A stretch of DNA of 64,000 nucleotides from Ruegeria atlantica. Lineage in GTDB: Bacteria > Pseudomonadota > Alphaproteobacteria > Rhodobacterales > Rhodobacteraceae. The notes under the pieces were generated by a model that searched no databases, was not told the DNA's origin, and worked only from the letters and a program-made list of their open reading frames with translations. Shown piece after piece: positions 44,033-53,396 of this stretch; the stretch's first letter is position 1, and each line of letters begins with the position of its first letter. The position numbers and the translations under genes are program-made. Location: contig NZ_WQCF01000001.1 in assembly GCF_013032455.1 (NCBI RefSeq), forward strand, positions 310,001-374,000. The letters are read 5' to 3'.

Positions 44033-45688
44033 ATCTCCGACCACGGTATAGCTAAGCCGCCCTTCGCTGCCGATATTCCCAACAACCACACGACCGATAT
44101 GGATCCCAATGCGCAGCCTGACCGAATAGGGCAAACCCGCCTCTACTCGTTTAATCTGATTGTATTCGGTTACCCACTGCGCAATCTCAATCGCCGCGTT
44201 GCAGGCCAGATCAGCCGCATCATCCTGATGTTCCAGAGCCCCCCATACAGCCATCACCGAATCTCCGATGAACTTGTCGATCGTGCCACGGTTCTTCTGG
44301 ATGCAGTCGGCCAACCCAGCAAAGTGGTCATTCAGGAACAATGCTGTTTGATGGGCTGTCAGATGTTCCGACAATGTCGTGAATTCAACAATGTCAGTGA
44401 ACATTATGACGACGTCCCTATGCGATGAATTGATCTGCTTGCCCGGGTGGTGGCGCATCAATTGGCGGACCAAACGCTTGGGCACGTAGAGTTCAAACCA
44501 ACGCAGTCCTTCTAGCATGAAGTTGTATGAACGCGCTGCCTCATCCAGTTCTCTGAAAAAGGACCCTTCGATTTCAGCGATATTCGAAATATCGAGATCA
44601 TGAACCCGCTTTGCGCTGTCCGACAGTCGCCGCACAGGCTTGGCAATTTTCTGACCAATCAAAGCTGCCGTTCCGGCCGAAATAACTGCCATAACCAAGC
44701 AGAATATTATCGCCCATCTCAAGCGGGCCGCTTCTGCGATAATGTCGTGAGCTTCGAAATAAGTAGCTACGGTGAGTGTTTGAACGCCGTAGTCGGACAA
44801 CTCTTCGAAGAATACAACATATTCCCAATCGGCATAGGAAACGAAACGGGTGTTCGCGCCGGTCAGAAAATACTTCGCGACGCTAAAACGATCATTCGGC
44901 AACCACATTGCCGAAACAATTGGATCAGAAAAGCGGTCCTGCTGCGGAAGCGGCGCCGCGCGATTTAAACCTGCGTAACCAAACGCCATGAGCGGATGCG
45001 CCAATACGGCTTTTCTACCGTAAAGCATAAAGACATTTGCGCCGAATTCCATTTCCTGATCGGCCAAAAACTCAGACAGTTTTACGACCGAAACCCAAGC
45101 TGAAAGGACGCCTATTATTTTGCCGTGTTGAATTACCGGCCTTTGGTAATTCAGCACAGACTGACCGTATTCTTCGCGCCAGAGAATTTTGCCCCAATGG
45201 GCTTTCCCAGTTTCAATTGCCTCGTCAATGAGATGACGCAGGTCGACATCGTCTCCTAGTTTCAAGAATATGGGTAGCGTCTCGTCTTGAGCACGTTCAA
45301 CGCCAGTCAAGATTTGCCGTCTGTCAATAAACTGTATCCGCAGTATCTGAGGGGTCGCTGAAACGGCACCAAGCAGCAAGCTGACGAACTCTTCAGAACC
45401 GTCCGGATCCACTTCCCCCGAGGCGATCCTGCCCGCGATAAAATCGATTTGATCCGAGGCTGCCATCAGATAGCGCTCTACCTGTTGGCGCTGTGTGCCA
45501 ATGATTAGTTGCGCCTTTTGCGTCAGCAATTCCGAGGTATTGCGATACCCAACGACCAACCCAACACCTAATACACCTGCAACTGAAGTCAGAACAAAAA
45601 ATCCAAGACCAAGGGCCAAAGCAACAGACATGGAGGCATGCCATTCGCCACCATTACCGTGGGTCGTTTTTGATTTTATGCCCCCCAT
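43841..45688 (-). CDS. Membrane-bound class III adenylate cyclase with Cache-HAMP sensor
   Basis: A 615-residue sensor cyclase. An N-terminal membrane helix (LALGLGFFVLTSVAGVLGVG) is followed by a periplasmic Cache-type domain of ~270 residues (WREEYGQSVLNYQRPVIQHG), a second helix (IIFCLVMAVISAGTAALIG), a HAMP linker and the catalytic domain. Metal Asp are in IMFTDIVEF and FIGDSVMAV; Lys in IDKFIG and Thr in SYTVVGDSVNVAQR indicate ATP as substrate. It would convert a periplasmic signal into cAMP. It is divergent from the ParA gene and has no obvious operon partner. Confidence 0.93.
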   Translation of the reverse strand: MGGIKSKTTHGNGGEWHASMSVALALGLGFFVLTSVAGVLGVGLVVGYRNTSELLTQKAQLIIGTQRQQVERYLMAASDQIDFIAGRIASGEVDPDGSEEFVSLLLGAVSATPQILRIQFIDRRQILTGVERAQDETLPIFLKLGDDVDLRHLIDEAIETGKAHWGKILWREEYGQSVLNYQRPVIQHGKIIGVLSAWVSVVKLSEFLADQEMEFGANVFMLYGRKAVLAHPLMAFGYAGLNRAAPLPQQDRFSDPIVSAMWLPNDRFSVAKYFLTGANTRFVSYADWEYVVFFEELSDYGVQTLTVATYFEAHDIIAEAARLRWAIIFCLVMAVISAGTAALIGQKIAKPVRRLSDSAKRVHDLDISNIAEIEGSFFRELDEAARSYNFMLEGLRWFELYVPKRLVRQLMRHHPGKQINSSHRDVVIMFTDIVEFTTLSEHLTAHQTALFLNDHFAGLADCIQKNRGTIDKFIGDSVMAVWGALEHQDDAADLACNAAIEIAQWVTEYNQIKRVEAGLPYSVRLRIGIHIGRVVVGNIGSEGRLSYTVVGDSVNVAQRLEEAGRVLGDTRADANILVSSSVRSALVKPLDFERIGAHKLRGREELVEIYLLKIN

Positions 45689-45904
45689 AACACGCCCCGT
45701 GAACGAGACTATCGTCCGGTGTAATTCGGCTGATTATATAAAAATTCTTGAATTTTTCAAAGATTGCTTGGCGGACGGACCTATCTGAAGAATAGGTCTG
45801 AGGGTGCACAAAGGCATTCTTGGACTGCGCCAATGAAAAGAAGTTCGCCTTTCTCTTTCACAGGCTCTATGCTGCGATGCAGAAAACCCTTGGAGGCTTG
45901 GCAT

Positions 45905-46543
45905 ATGAGCGGTCGAATCATCTGTGTAGCGCAGCAGAAAGGCGGAGCGGGCAAGACAACTCTCGTGACCAACTTGGCAACCGCGTATTTGGCGGAAGGC
46001 AAAAGCGTTGTTCTGCTGGATACAGATCCCCAAGGCAGCCTTGGAAAATGGCTGGATATTCGCGAAGAGACGGTTGGAGAAAATGAGAAACTACAATTCT
46101 CTACCTCGACCGCCTACGGGATTTCGCGTGCACTCCGCGGTGTTGGTGGTGAAGCCGACGTTATTCTGATCGATACGCCACCTAAAGCCGACAGCGATGT
46201 TCGCTGGGTCTTACGTGAATCTGATTTGGTACTGGTTCCTATCGCTGCCAGTCAGGCTGATGTCTGGGCGACCCATGATATATTGGACTTGGCAGACCGT
46301 GCTGGAAAACCGACGAACATTGTCCTGAACCGTACACGTGCAGGCACGCGCGTGGGCGAACACGTGGCGAAATCGGTGTCCGAGCTTGTGGCAAAGCCAC
46401 TGCAATCGTCATTGGCAAACAGAGTAGTTTATGCAGAAGCCTTGGGACGAGGTTTGGGTGCGATGGAAGCCAAAAAGACCGGTTCCGCCTCGGAAGAAGT
46501 CCGCGCACTGGCTAGCGAGGTATCGGCCATCCTTAAGTTGTAA
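45905..46543 (+). CDS. Orphan ParA family ATPase
   Basis: A 212-residue MinD/ParA-type ATPase. The deviant Walker A is QQKGGAGKTT, switch I DTDPQGSLGKW and the Walker B-like strand LIDTPPKAD. The ATG at 45905 has GGAGG eight bases upstream; longer in-frame starts lack support. No parB gene or recognisable parS cluster follows, so it is not a full partition system. It may position another cellular component or be a plasmid leftover. A decayed IS6-type transposase lies 164 bp downstream, in line with a mobile history. Confidence 0.88.
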   Translation: MSGRIICVAQQKGGAGKTTLVTNLATAYLAEGKSVVLLDTDPQGSLGKWLDIREETVGENEKLQFSTSTAYGISRALRGVGGEADVILIDTPPKADSDVRWVLRESDLVLVPIAASQADVWATHDILDLADRAGKPTNIVLNRTRAGTRVGEHVAKSVSELVAKPLQSSLANRVVYAEALGRGLGAMEAKKTGSASEEVRALASEVSAILKL

Positions 46544-46707
46544 TAAGCAACGCGCGACAATGTTGTGTTTGTCGAACACTTGCGCCGCGCTCGTTTTACA
46601 ACTTGCCCGCGTCAACCCGAACAGTACTGACAACAGTTTCCGAGATTGATGGAGGTGCTGCCAAACGAATTCGAACCAGTCTCGGCTAGGCCAGTGAAGC
46701 TGTCTGT

Positions 46708-47401
46708 TATGCCGCGCCAAGTTCACACCACCCGGCAAGAGCGGTGGACCTTGTCAGTTTGAAGGTGTCTCGACTGTTTAGAGATCGCTCCTGGTTGAAG
46801 TGATTGCAATCGGAGGGGTGAACGGCGTCGAACTTCTGCAAACTTCACATCTGCCTGAACCGCTGCATCGCGCGTAATCGTCGTCGGAACGGTAAGTGCG
46901 AGCTCTCGACGCGGTTGTTGAGCCACCTGCCCGTCTTTGTTTTCCTTGGCACCGAACTCTCTGAGCCCTGCCCGATATGACGCAAAGCGATCGGTGACCA
47001 GCTCATCCACTGTGCCGTGTCTCTTCATCAATTTCTTGAGTATTAACAATGCAGCTTGCTTGTTTCGACGTTTGGTTAATACGGCTTCAACCACGTTGCC
47101 TTCGTTATCCACGACGCGCCACAGATAGTGCCTTTTGCCATTGAGCTTCACAAATACTTCTTCGACATGCCATTTCGATTTTTAGTATGCCCGCAACTGC
47201 TGGGCCCGTTTTCTCTGGATTTTCGATGCGAACATCGGGCCGAAACGGTTCCACCAATACCTCACTGTCTCGTGGCTCACTTCGATGCCACGCTCGTGCA
47301 AAAGGCTTTCTACTTTGCGAATGCGATAGTGGGAACCAAGCATATAGCAGCACGGCCAGACGAATGATCTCGGGACTGGGTACAAATTACTTGAAGGACA
47401 T
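46708..47401 (-). pseudogene. IS6-type transposase, heavily decayed (left relic)
   Basis: Remains of a DDE transposase of the IS6 type, about 231 codons if repaired. Reading on the minus strand: MSFK then a TAA stop at codon 5; PEIIRLAVLLY; a frameshift near 47325-47335; ERGIEVSHETVRYWWNRFGP; an in-frame TAA at 47182-47184; KWHVEEVFVKLNGKRHYLWR (the first DDE Asp position appears to be Glu); KRRNKQAALLILKKL; LVTDRFASYRAGLREFG; another frameshift near 46930; RWLNNRVESSHLPFRRRLRA; and a TGA at 46845-46847. At least five lesions make it non-functional. A possible terminal repeat, GGTTGCGTAGCGTTTGTGAA on the minus strand, lies just upstream. Confidence 0.88.
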
Positions 47402-47554
47402 AGGTTTGGTTATTCACAAACGCTACGCAACCGCCCTGCCGCTTTAGGCAGTGTTTGCCTCGGTACTTTGGTTTATATGTGCCCGTGAAATGGTGTTCCT
47501 ACGTTTTTCCGAAACGGAATTGACATTTTTGGACGCCGTTTTTCATAATCCGCC

Positions 47555-48586
47555 ATGATGCAGCCTATAGACCGCAAGCTAGAAATCGTTGTTTTGGTGA
47601 GTCCGCATTTCAATGTTTCGGCGACGACGTCTTTCGTGGATCCATTCCGAATAGCAAATTATCTGATAGGTTTGGCTCGATTTTCTTGGACCTATGTCTC
47701 AGACGCCGGTGGTCCAGTTGAGTCTAGCAGCGGCTTGGTCGTTGACACTGCCCCATTGGCGGACGTGGTTGGGAGCAAGCCTTGGCTAGTTCTGGTGAGT
47801 ACAAGTTGGTCACCTGAACGTCACGGAACACCTCAGTTCAAGGTGGCCCTTCAAAAATGGGAGACGTGCGGAGCGATCGTTGGTGGCTTGGATACCGGTG
47901 CGATAGTTCTTGCGACTGCTGGACTTCTCAAGGGCAAGACTGCGACGGTTCACTATGAACACATCGATGCCTTTGCCGAAATGGCCCATAACACCACCGT
48001 GTCAGAGGACATGATTGTTATGGATGGAAAGATATTCACTTGTTGCGGGGGATCTGCCGCGACTGATCTGGGGTTGCGGTTTGTACATTCTGTCGTCGGT
48101 GAAAGTATCGCCAATGCATCTGCGCGATACCTGTTTCATCACAACGTGCGCGGCGAAGGTCAATCACAGAACCCCAAAGATGTTGAGCCGCTGGGGTATG
48201 TCACTTCTGGGGTCGTCCGAGACGCGATAGATCTGATGGAGCAGCATTTGGAAGCCACCCTGTCGATCCCTGAAATATCAGCGCGGTTAAGGATTTCGCA
48301 ACGACAACTTAGCAGGCTGTTTCAACAATATGTCCATAAGTCGCCGATCGAGTATTACCTTGACATACGCCTTGATCGGGCGCGCGGATTAGTGACGCAA
48401 ACTGAGCTTAAGTTCAGCGAGATCGCAGAAGCATCAGGGTTTAACGGGCAGGTTCATTTCAGCCGAGCATATCGCAAACGCTTTGGTTTGACGCCAAGTG
48501 CAGACCGCATAGAAGGCCGCACGCCATTCGAATTTCGCGCTTGGCCAATGTTCAAGCCTGACATCAAGTCCGAAGGTGTTGGGTAG
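47555..48586 (+). CDS. GlxA family AraC-type regulator (CdhR-like)
   Basis: A 343-residue regulator with a DJ-1/PfpI-like N-terminal domain (VVLVSPHFNVSATTSFVDPF, GGLDTGAIVLA) and AraC DNA-binding domain (SIPEISARLRISQRQLSRLF, ASGFNGQVHFSRAYRKRFGL). It is of the same architecture as CdhR, which controls carnitine dehydrogenase in Pseudomonas. Its last 23 bases overlap, in convergent orientation, the end of a carnitine-dehydrogenase-like gene, an arrangement that ties it to the adjacent seven-gene operon. The target and inducer are inferred. Confidence 0.9.
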   Translation: MMQPIDRKLEIVVLVSPHFNVSATTSFVDPFRIANYLIGLARFSWTYVSDAGGPVESSSGLVVDTAPLADVVGSKPWLVLVSTSWSPERHGTPQFKVALQKWETCGAIVGGLDTGAIVLATAGLLKGKTATVHYEHIDAFAEMAHNTTVSEDMIVMDGKIFTCCGGSAATDLGLRFVHSVVGESIANASARYLFHHNVRGEGQSQNPKDVEPLGYVTSGVVRDAIDLMEQHLEATLSIPEISARLRISQRQLSRLFQQYVHKSPIEYYLDIRLDRARGLVTQTELKFSEIAEASGFNGQVHFSRAYRKRFGLTPSADRIEGRTPFEFRAWPMFKPDIKSEGVG

Positions 48587-49496
48587 CCTTTTGCATCGCT
48601 GTTAGCATCTTGTCGCGTTGCGCTGATAGCTCTTCGGTACTTTGCCCTTCTGCTTGCTCAGCAATGCCATCGACCAGAGTATTGATCACGTCCTCATCAA
48701 GACGGGGATCGCCCAGATCGTCCCACCAGCCGTTGAATGTGTCTTTGAAATGGTCACAAAAGGCCCGCAGGCCACCGTCTCCGGCACCCAGGTGAAAAAG
48801 AGTCGTCGGACCCATCGCAGCCCACCGCAGTCCCGGTCCGGCCCACATCGCTTTGTCGATGTCTTCGACACTGGCGACACCTTCGACCGCCATATAGACA
48901 GCCTCGCGCCAAACTGCGGCTTGCAAGCGGTTTGCGACATGCCCGGGCATACCCCTCTTGATCCGGATCGTGACCTTGCCAATTTCCTTGTAGAATGCCT
49001 CTGTGCGGTCCAACACATCTGAACCGGTGGAATCGTTTGCTGTCAACTCGACCAGCGGGATGAGATGTGGCGGATTAAATGGATGACCTAAGATCAGTTT
49101 GCTTGGATCGCGCCAACCCTCTTGTAAAGCCTTGAGTGTCAGGCCGGAAGTTGAGCTAGAGACAATCGCGTCAGCTTTCAACTCTGGCTCAATCGCAGCA
49201 TAGATCGAATGTTTAATTGGGAGCCTCTCTGGCACATTCTCCTGAATGAATTGCGCGCCACGCACAGCCGCCTTGGCGGTCGAAACAAAAGTGATCGCGT
49301 CAGGTGTAGCTCTGTCTGCGAGTTCCAACTCGGTCAACGCCGGCCACGCTTTTTCGATATAAGCCCGAACGGATGCTTCTGTATTCGGATCGGGATCAAA
49401 GACTGTTACGCTACGACCCGATGCGAGGAATAGCGCTGCCCAGCTTGACCCGATTACCCCGGCCCCAAGGATGGCGGTTCTTTCAATTTCTGACAT
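48564..49496 (-). CDS. L-carnitine dehydrogenase-like 3-hydroxyacyl dehydrogenase
   Basis: A 310-residue NAD-dependent dehydrogenase of the 3-hydroxyacyl-CoA dehydrogenase superfamily without CoA-lyase parts. The dinucleotide motif is ILGAGVIGSSWA, the catalytic His region HPFNPPHLIPLVE, and GPGLRWAAMGPTTLFHLGAG matches the carnitine 3-dehydrogenase group. It would oxidise a 3-hydroxy acid to the 3-keto acid that the BKACE enzyme of the operon can cleave. Last gene of the operon, sharing TGATG with the SDR before it. The actual substrate, carnitine or a relative, is unproven. Confidence 0.88.
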   Translation of the reverse strand: MSEIERTAILGAGVIGSSWAALFLASGRSVTVFDPDPNTEASVRAYIEKAWPALTELELADRATPDAITFVSTAKAAVRGAQFIQENVPERLPIKHSIYAAIEPELKADAIVSSSTSGLTLKALQEGWRDPSKLILGHPFNPPHLIPLVELTANDSTGSDVLDRTEAFYKEIGKVTIRIKRGMPGHVANRLQAAVWREAVYMAVEGVASVEDIDKAMWAGPGLRWAAMGPTTLFHLGAGDGGLRAFCDHFKDTFNGWWDDLGDPRLDEDVINTLVDGIAEQAEGQSTEELSAQRDKMLTAMQKATQHLRT

Positions 49497-50236
49497 CAGA
49501 ATAGCCCTGGATTAAGGGGGGAGGCCGCCGTCATGCCTCCGTCCACAGTGAACAACTGCCCGGTTGCAAAAGACGAGTCGTCAGAGGCCAACCACACAGC
49601 CATCGCAGCTATGTCGGCAGGCTTACCAAAGCGTTTGACTGCGTGGCGAGCCAATGCATCTGATTTGGCCTTTTCCGGGTCATGGGATAGTTCGAACGCT
49701 GCGTCCAGCATGCCCGTCTCGATCCATCCCGGGCAGATCGCATTACAGCGCACCGCAGGTCCGTGGTCCACTGCGATAGAGCGTGTGAGCCCATGCACAA
49801 ACGCTTTTGACGCATTGTAGAGCGCCATCGATGGGTCCGCGACATTGCCCGAAATCGAACCGATGTTGATGATTGAGCCGCCTTGCGACATTTCTGGAAT
49901 GAAGGCGCGGCAACAGTTAAAAACGCCTCGCGCATTTACTCCCATTACTAAGTCCCAATCCGCGTCTGTGCTTTCGGTCACTGTTTTTTCGACCTGAACG
50001 CCGGCGTTGTTTACAAGGATATCAGTCCCACCGACTGTCCTGACGATCTGTGCAACCGCTTCGGCGTCGGACACATCCAGTGTGTACCAAATTACGTTTT
50101 TCGGCAGATCATCTGGTTGAGGGCCGCGCCCGCAGGTGGTGACAGCGGCACCTTCAGCCACGAACGCTTCAACTATGCCGCGTCCAATCCCTTGTTTGCC
50201 GCCTGTCACAAAGGCGTGTTTTCCAGCCAACCGCAT
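49496..50236 (-). CDS. Short-chain dehydrogenase/reductase (SDR)
   Basis: A 246-residue NAD(P)-dependent oxidoreductase. The cofactor motif is TGGKQGIGRG, followed by NNAG (LVNNAGVQVE), Ser in IGSISGN and the YxxxK catalytic pair in YNASKAFVHG. The classical SDR C-terminus GQLFTVDGGMTA is intact. It shares TGATG junctions with both neighbours in the operon, which implies coupled translation and stoichiometric production. Likely oxidises a hydroxyl of an intermediate of the betaine-like pathway; which one is unknown. Confidence 0.92.
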   Translation of the reverse strand: MRLAGKHAFVTGGKQGIGRGIVEAFVAEGAAVTTCGRGPQPDDLPKNVIWYTLDVSDAEAVAQIVRTVGGTDILVNNAGVQVEKTVTESTDADWDLVMGVNARGVFNCCRAFIPEMSQGGSIINIGSISGNVADPSMALYNASKAFVHGLTRSIAVDHGPAVRCNAICPGWIETGMLDAAFELSHDPEKAKSDALARHAVKRFGKPADIAAMAVWLASDDSSFATGQLFTVDGGMTAASPLNPGLF

Positions 50237-51654
50237 CAGTGTGCCACCATCACATGACGGATTGCGGTATAGGCATCCAGTGCATAGACCGACATATCAC
50301 TGCCTGTGCCCGAACCCTTCATCGCGGCCCATGGCATTTCGGGGGTCGCGACCCCGTGTGTGTTGACCCACGTAAACCCATAGCGCAGCTTAGACGTCAT
50401 TTGCATCGCGCGCCCGACATCTCGCGTCCAGACCGACGAAGCCAGCCCGTAAGGCCCATTGTTGGCGATCTTCAGCGCATCTTCTGCGTCAGTAAAACGG
50501 GAGACAGTTACAACGGGGCCAAAGACCTCATTGCAGGCAATCTCTGCAGTGTTGTCGACGTTGGCGATAACGGTAGGCTGGTAGAAGAACCCCTTTTCTT
50601 CGCCAATCGTCCCGCCGGACACGATTTCTGCGCTGCTGCGCGCACGGTCCACAAAACCCGCAACACGATCCCGCTGAGCCGCAGAGACAAGCGGGCCGAT
50701 TTCCGTTCCTTCAGCTTTCGGCGCACCGATCTGGATTTGGCCAACCTGATCGGCAATCGCAGCCACAAGTTTGTCGTAGGCACCGTCTGCAACCATCACG
50801 CGGCAAGGCTGTGCGCAGTCCTGACCGGCATTGAAGTAGCTGCCATATCGGATCGTCTCGGCCACAGCATCGAGATCAGCATCATCAAAGACAATGACTG
50901 GCGCCTTGCCGCCCAATTCCAGATGAACGTGTTTAATTTTCTGGGAAGCAGCCCGCATTGCAGCCATGCCTGTCGCCGGAGAACCCGTAACACTGATCCC
51001 TTCCATCTGTGGGCTGTTCATCAGGGCATTCCCCACGCCGGGCCCGTGACCATGGATCACGTTTAGCACGCCTTTTGGCAGAACATCTCGCAACAATTCA
51101 GCTAACCGCAGAGTAGATAGGGGCGTGATCTCGGACGGTTTCAACACCACAGAACAACCTGCTGCAATTGGTGCAGCAATCTTCCAGGACGCCATCATCA
51201 GCGGGTAGTTCCAAGGCGCTATGGCCGCGACGGGACCAATTGGATCACGCCGTATCATCGAAGTATGACCCGCGACATATTCGCCAGATGCTGACCCCAT
51301 CATGGTGCGCGCAGCGCCAGCGAAAAAGCGAAAGACATCAATCGTCAACGGCATTTCGTCATCATGAGCCGATGGCCAAGGCTTTCCCACATCAAGGCTC
51401 TCAAGTTCTGCCAACTCTTGGCTGTTCGCCTCGATAACATCGGCTATTTGTAGCAAGATCGCAGCGCGTTCTGCGGGGGGCGTGGCCGAAAAGGTCTCAA
51501 ATGCCTCTGCTGAACCGCGCACTGCTGCCTTGATCTGTTCATCGTTGGCTTCATTTACCTTGCCAATAACTTCGCCCGTTGCAGGGTTCAGGATGTCCAA
51601 GGCTTCTCCGGTACCTTCAACCATTTCGCCGTTGATCAGCATTTTCGTCTGCAT
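50236..51654 (-). CDS. Aminobutyraldehyde/betaine-aldehyde type dehydrogenase
   Basis: A 472-residue aldehyde dehydrogenase. It is close to gamma-aminobutyraldehyde dehydrogenase (PatD/YdcW): [54 protein letters not shown], catalytic Glu in LELGGKAPV and Cys in [11 protein letters not shown], and the end [11 protein letters not shown]. Such enzymes accept 4-amino- and 4-trimethylaminobutyraldehyde. The start at 51654 has AGGAG six bases upstream, 10 bp after the BKACE stop; the frame extends much further upstream without support. Supports an amino- or trimethylamino-aldehyde intermediate in this operon. Confidence 0.92.
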   Translation of the reverse strand: MQTKMLINGEMVEGTGEALDILNPATGEVIGKVNEANDEQIKAAVRGSAEAFETFSATPPAERAAILLQIADVIEANSQELAELESLDVGKPWPSAHDDEMPLTIDVFRFFAGAARTMMGSASGEYVAGHTSMIRRDPIGPVAAIAPWNYPLMMASWKIAAPIAAGCSVVLKPSEITPLSTLRLAELLRDVLPKGVLNVIHGHGPGVGNALMNSPQMEGISVTGSPATGMAAMRAASQKIKHVHLELGGKAPVIVFDDADLDAVAETIRYGSYFNAGQDCAQPCRVMVADGAYDKLVAAIADQVGQIQIGAPKAEGTEIGPLVSAAQRDRVAGFVDRARSSAEIVSGGTIGEEKGFFYQPTVIANVDNTAEIACNEVFGPVVTVSRFTDAEDALKIANNGPYGLASSVWTRDVGRAMQMTSKLRYGFTWVNTHGVATPEMPWAAMKGSGTGSDMSVYALDAYTAIRHVMVAH

Positions 51655-51664
51655 ATGCGTCTCC

Positions 51665-52597
51665 TTAAAACCCAACCTGATCGCCGCCTTTAAGTGCGAG
51701 CCGTGCGCGCGCCTCGGCGGGAGTCGCGACCGTAAGGCCAAGGTTTTCAACGATTGATCGGATGCGTGTGACTTGTTCCGCGTTGGATTTTGCCAACTCA
51801 CCCTTGCCGATGAACAGGCTGTCTTCGAGACCCACCCGCAAGTTACCACCCCGCATGGCACTTTGGGTCGCGAAAGGCATTTGGTGACGTCCTGCGGCAA
51901 GGACCGACCATTCGAAATTCTCTGCTCCGAACAGCTTATCGGCTGTGTTGTGCATGTGGGTCAGATGGTCGGCATCTGCGCCAACGCCACCCAAGATGCC
52001 AAATACCATCTGAATGAAGAATGGCGGTTTGATCAGTCCCTGATCCACGAACCATTTGACGTTATAGAGATGGCCAAGATCATAGCATTCGAACTCGAAC
52101 TTGGTGCCATGATCGCCACCAAGTTTTTCGATGGCATAACGAATTGTTTTGAAGGTGTTGGGAAAGATGAAATCTTCTGTCATCTCCAGAAATGGCTGTT
52201 CCCAATCGTGCTGAAACTGAGTGTATTTCTGCAGCATCGGAAAGATGCCAAAGTTCATGGATCCCATGTTGAGCGATGCCATCTCTGGGCTGGTAGACGT
52301 CGCCGCCAGCAGCCGTTCATCCATCGACATTCCCAAGCCACCGCCGGTAGAGACATTCATCACAACATCGGTGGACTGCTTGATTACAGGCAGGAATTGC
52401 TTGAACAGCTCAGGTCGTGGGTCGGGTTTTCCGGTTTCCGGGTGCCGCGCGTGTAAGTGGATGATCGAAGCACCTGCTTGTGCCGCTTCAATACTGGCCG
52501 TCGCGATCTCGGCTGGCGTAATCGGCAGGTGAGGTGACATCGATGGTGTATGGATGCCCCCCGTTGGCGCGCAGGTGATGATGACAGGCTTGGGCAT
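51665..52597 (-). CDS. Beta-keto acid cleavage enzyme (BKACE, DUF849)
   Basis: A 310-residue zinc-dependent enzyme of the Kce/BKACE family, which cleaves beta-keto acids with acetyl-CoA to acetoacetate and an acyl-CoA. The zinc ligands are in [12 protein letters not shown], the first strand [19 protein letters not shown] is typical, and the catalytic Arg and Glu-Asp are in [13 protein letters not shown]. In characterised relatives one substrate is dehydrocarnitine (giving betainyl-CoA), which fits the carnitine-dehydrogenase-like gene of the same operon. No betainyl-CoA thioesterase gene is present. Start set by the TGATG junction with the upstream SDR. Confidence 0.92.
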   Translation of the reverse strand: MPKPVIITCAPTGGIHTPSMSPHLPITPAEIATASIEAAQAGASIIHLHARHPETGKPDPRPELFKQFLPVIKQSTDVVMNVSTGGGLGMSMDERLLAATSTSPEMASLNMGSMNFGIFPMLQKYTQFQHDWEQPFLEMTEDFIFPNTFKTIRYAIEKLGGDHGTKFEFECYDLGHLYNVKWFVDQGLIKPPFFIQMVFGILGGVGADADHLTHMHNTADKLFGAENFEWSVLAAGRHQMPFATQSAMRGGNLRVGLEDSLFIGKGELAKSNAEQVTRIRSIVENLGLTVATPAEARARLALKGGDQVGF

Positions 52598-53391
52598 CAG
52601 AGCTTCATCTGCTGCACTTGTGCAGACAGCCCTCCATCCAAAACCCACAACTGACCGGAAGCATACCGCGCTTCGTCCGAAGCAAGCCAGTTGACCAGAT
52701 TTGCAATATCCTCGGGCGTCCCGTAGGTGCGCATCGGATGAACATCGCGCACGGCCTGTTGCAGTGTCTCAATGTTGCCACCGCCTCCGCCAGATCCATC
52801 GCCGTTGAAGAAGCTCTGCAACATTGGAGTGTCGATATAGCCGGGGCAAATGGCGTTCACACGGATACCTTCAGGGCCATGATCGCAAGCCATTGCGCGG
52901 GTCAAAGCATGTACCGCCCCCTTGGTTGCGCAATAAGCCGCAAGCCCTGGATCGGCAATGAATCCGTCATATGACCCGAAGTTAATAAGGCTTGCGCTGT
53001 TCCCCGATTTCGCTGCTTCGCGCATCAACGGAATGGCGTATTTCGAAGTCAGAAAAGTACCCGTGGAATTAACCGCAAAACTTAGGTTCCACTCCTCCAG
53101 AGTGGTTTCTTCTACCGTTTTTTCGATCTCGATCCCGGCCGCGTTCACTAGGATGTCCAGTTTGCCGTGTGCCACGCGCACATGATCCATTGCGGCTATC
53201 GCGTCTGCCTCTTGCGTCACATCCAGTTTAACAAAATGACTGCCATCATCGTCGTGCTGATCTAACGACCCCTCCGGTGTAAGGTCCGCGGAAAACACCG
53301 TCGCGCCTTCCCTCAGGAACCGCGCGACAATCGCGCGCCCGATACCTCCGCGCGCGCCAGTCACAAGGGCGATTTTTCCGTTCAGCATCAT
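52597..53391 (-). CDS. Short-chain dehydrogenase/reductase (SDR)
   Basis: A second SDR of the operon, 264 residues. Motifs: TGARGGIGRA, NAAG (LVNAAGIEIE), Ser in NFGSYDG and YCATK for the catalytic Tyr-Lys. It ends with the usual GQLWVLDGG. It is only moderately similar to the other SDR, so they are probably not recent duplicates. A Gly-rich insertion (GDGSGGGGGN) in the substrate loop is unusual. The start at 53391 has AAGGA nine bases upstream; the sulfatase stop lies 5 bp before it. Confidence 0.9.
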   Translation of the reverse strand: MMLNGKIALVTGARGGIGRAIVARFLREGATVFSADLTPEGSLDQHDDDGSHFVKLDVTQEADAIAAMDHVRVAHGKLDILVNAAGIEIEKTVEETTLEEWNLSFAVNSTGTFLTSKYAIPLMREAAKSGNSASLINFGSYDGFIADPGLAAYCATKGAVHALTRAMACDHGPEGIRVNAICPGYIDTPMLQSFFNGDGSGGGGGNIETLQQAVRDVHPMRTYGTPEDIANLVNWLASDEARYASGQLWVLDGGLSAQVQQMKL

Positions 53392-53396
53392 CGGCT

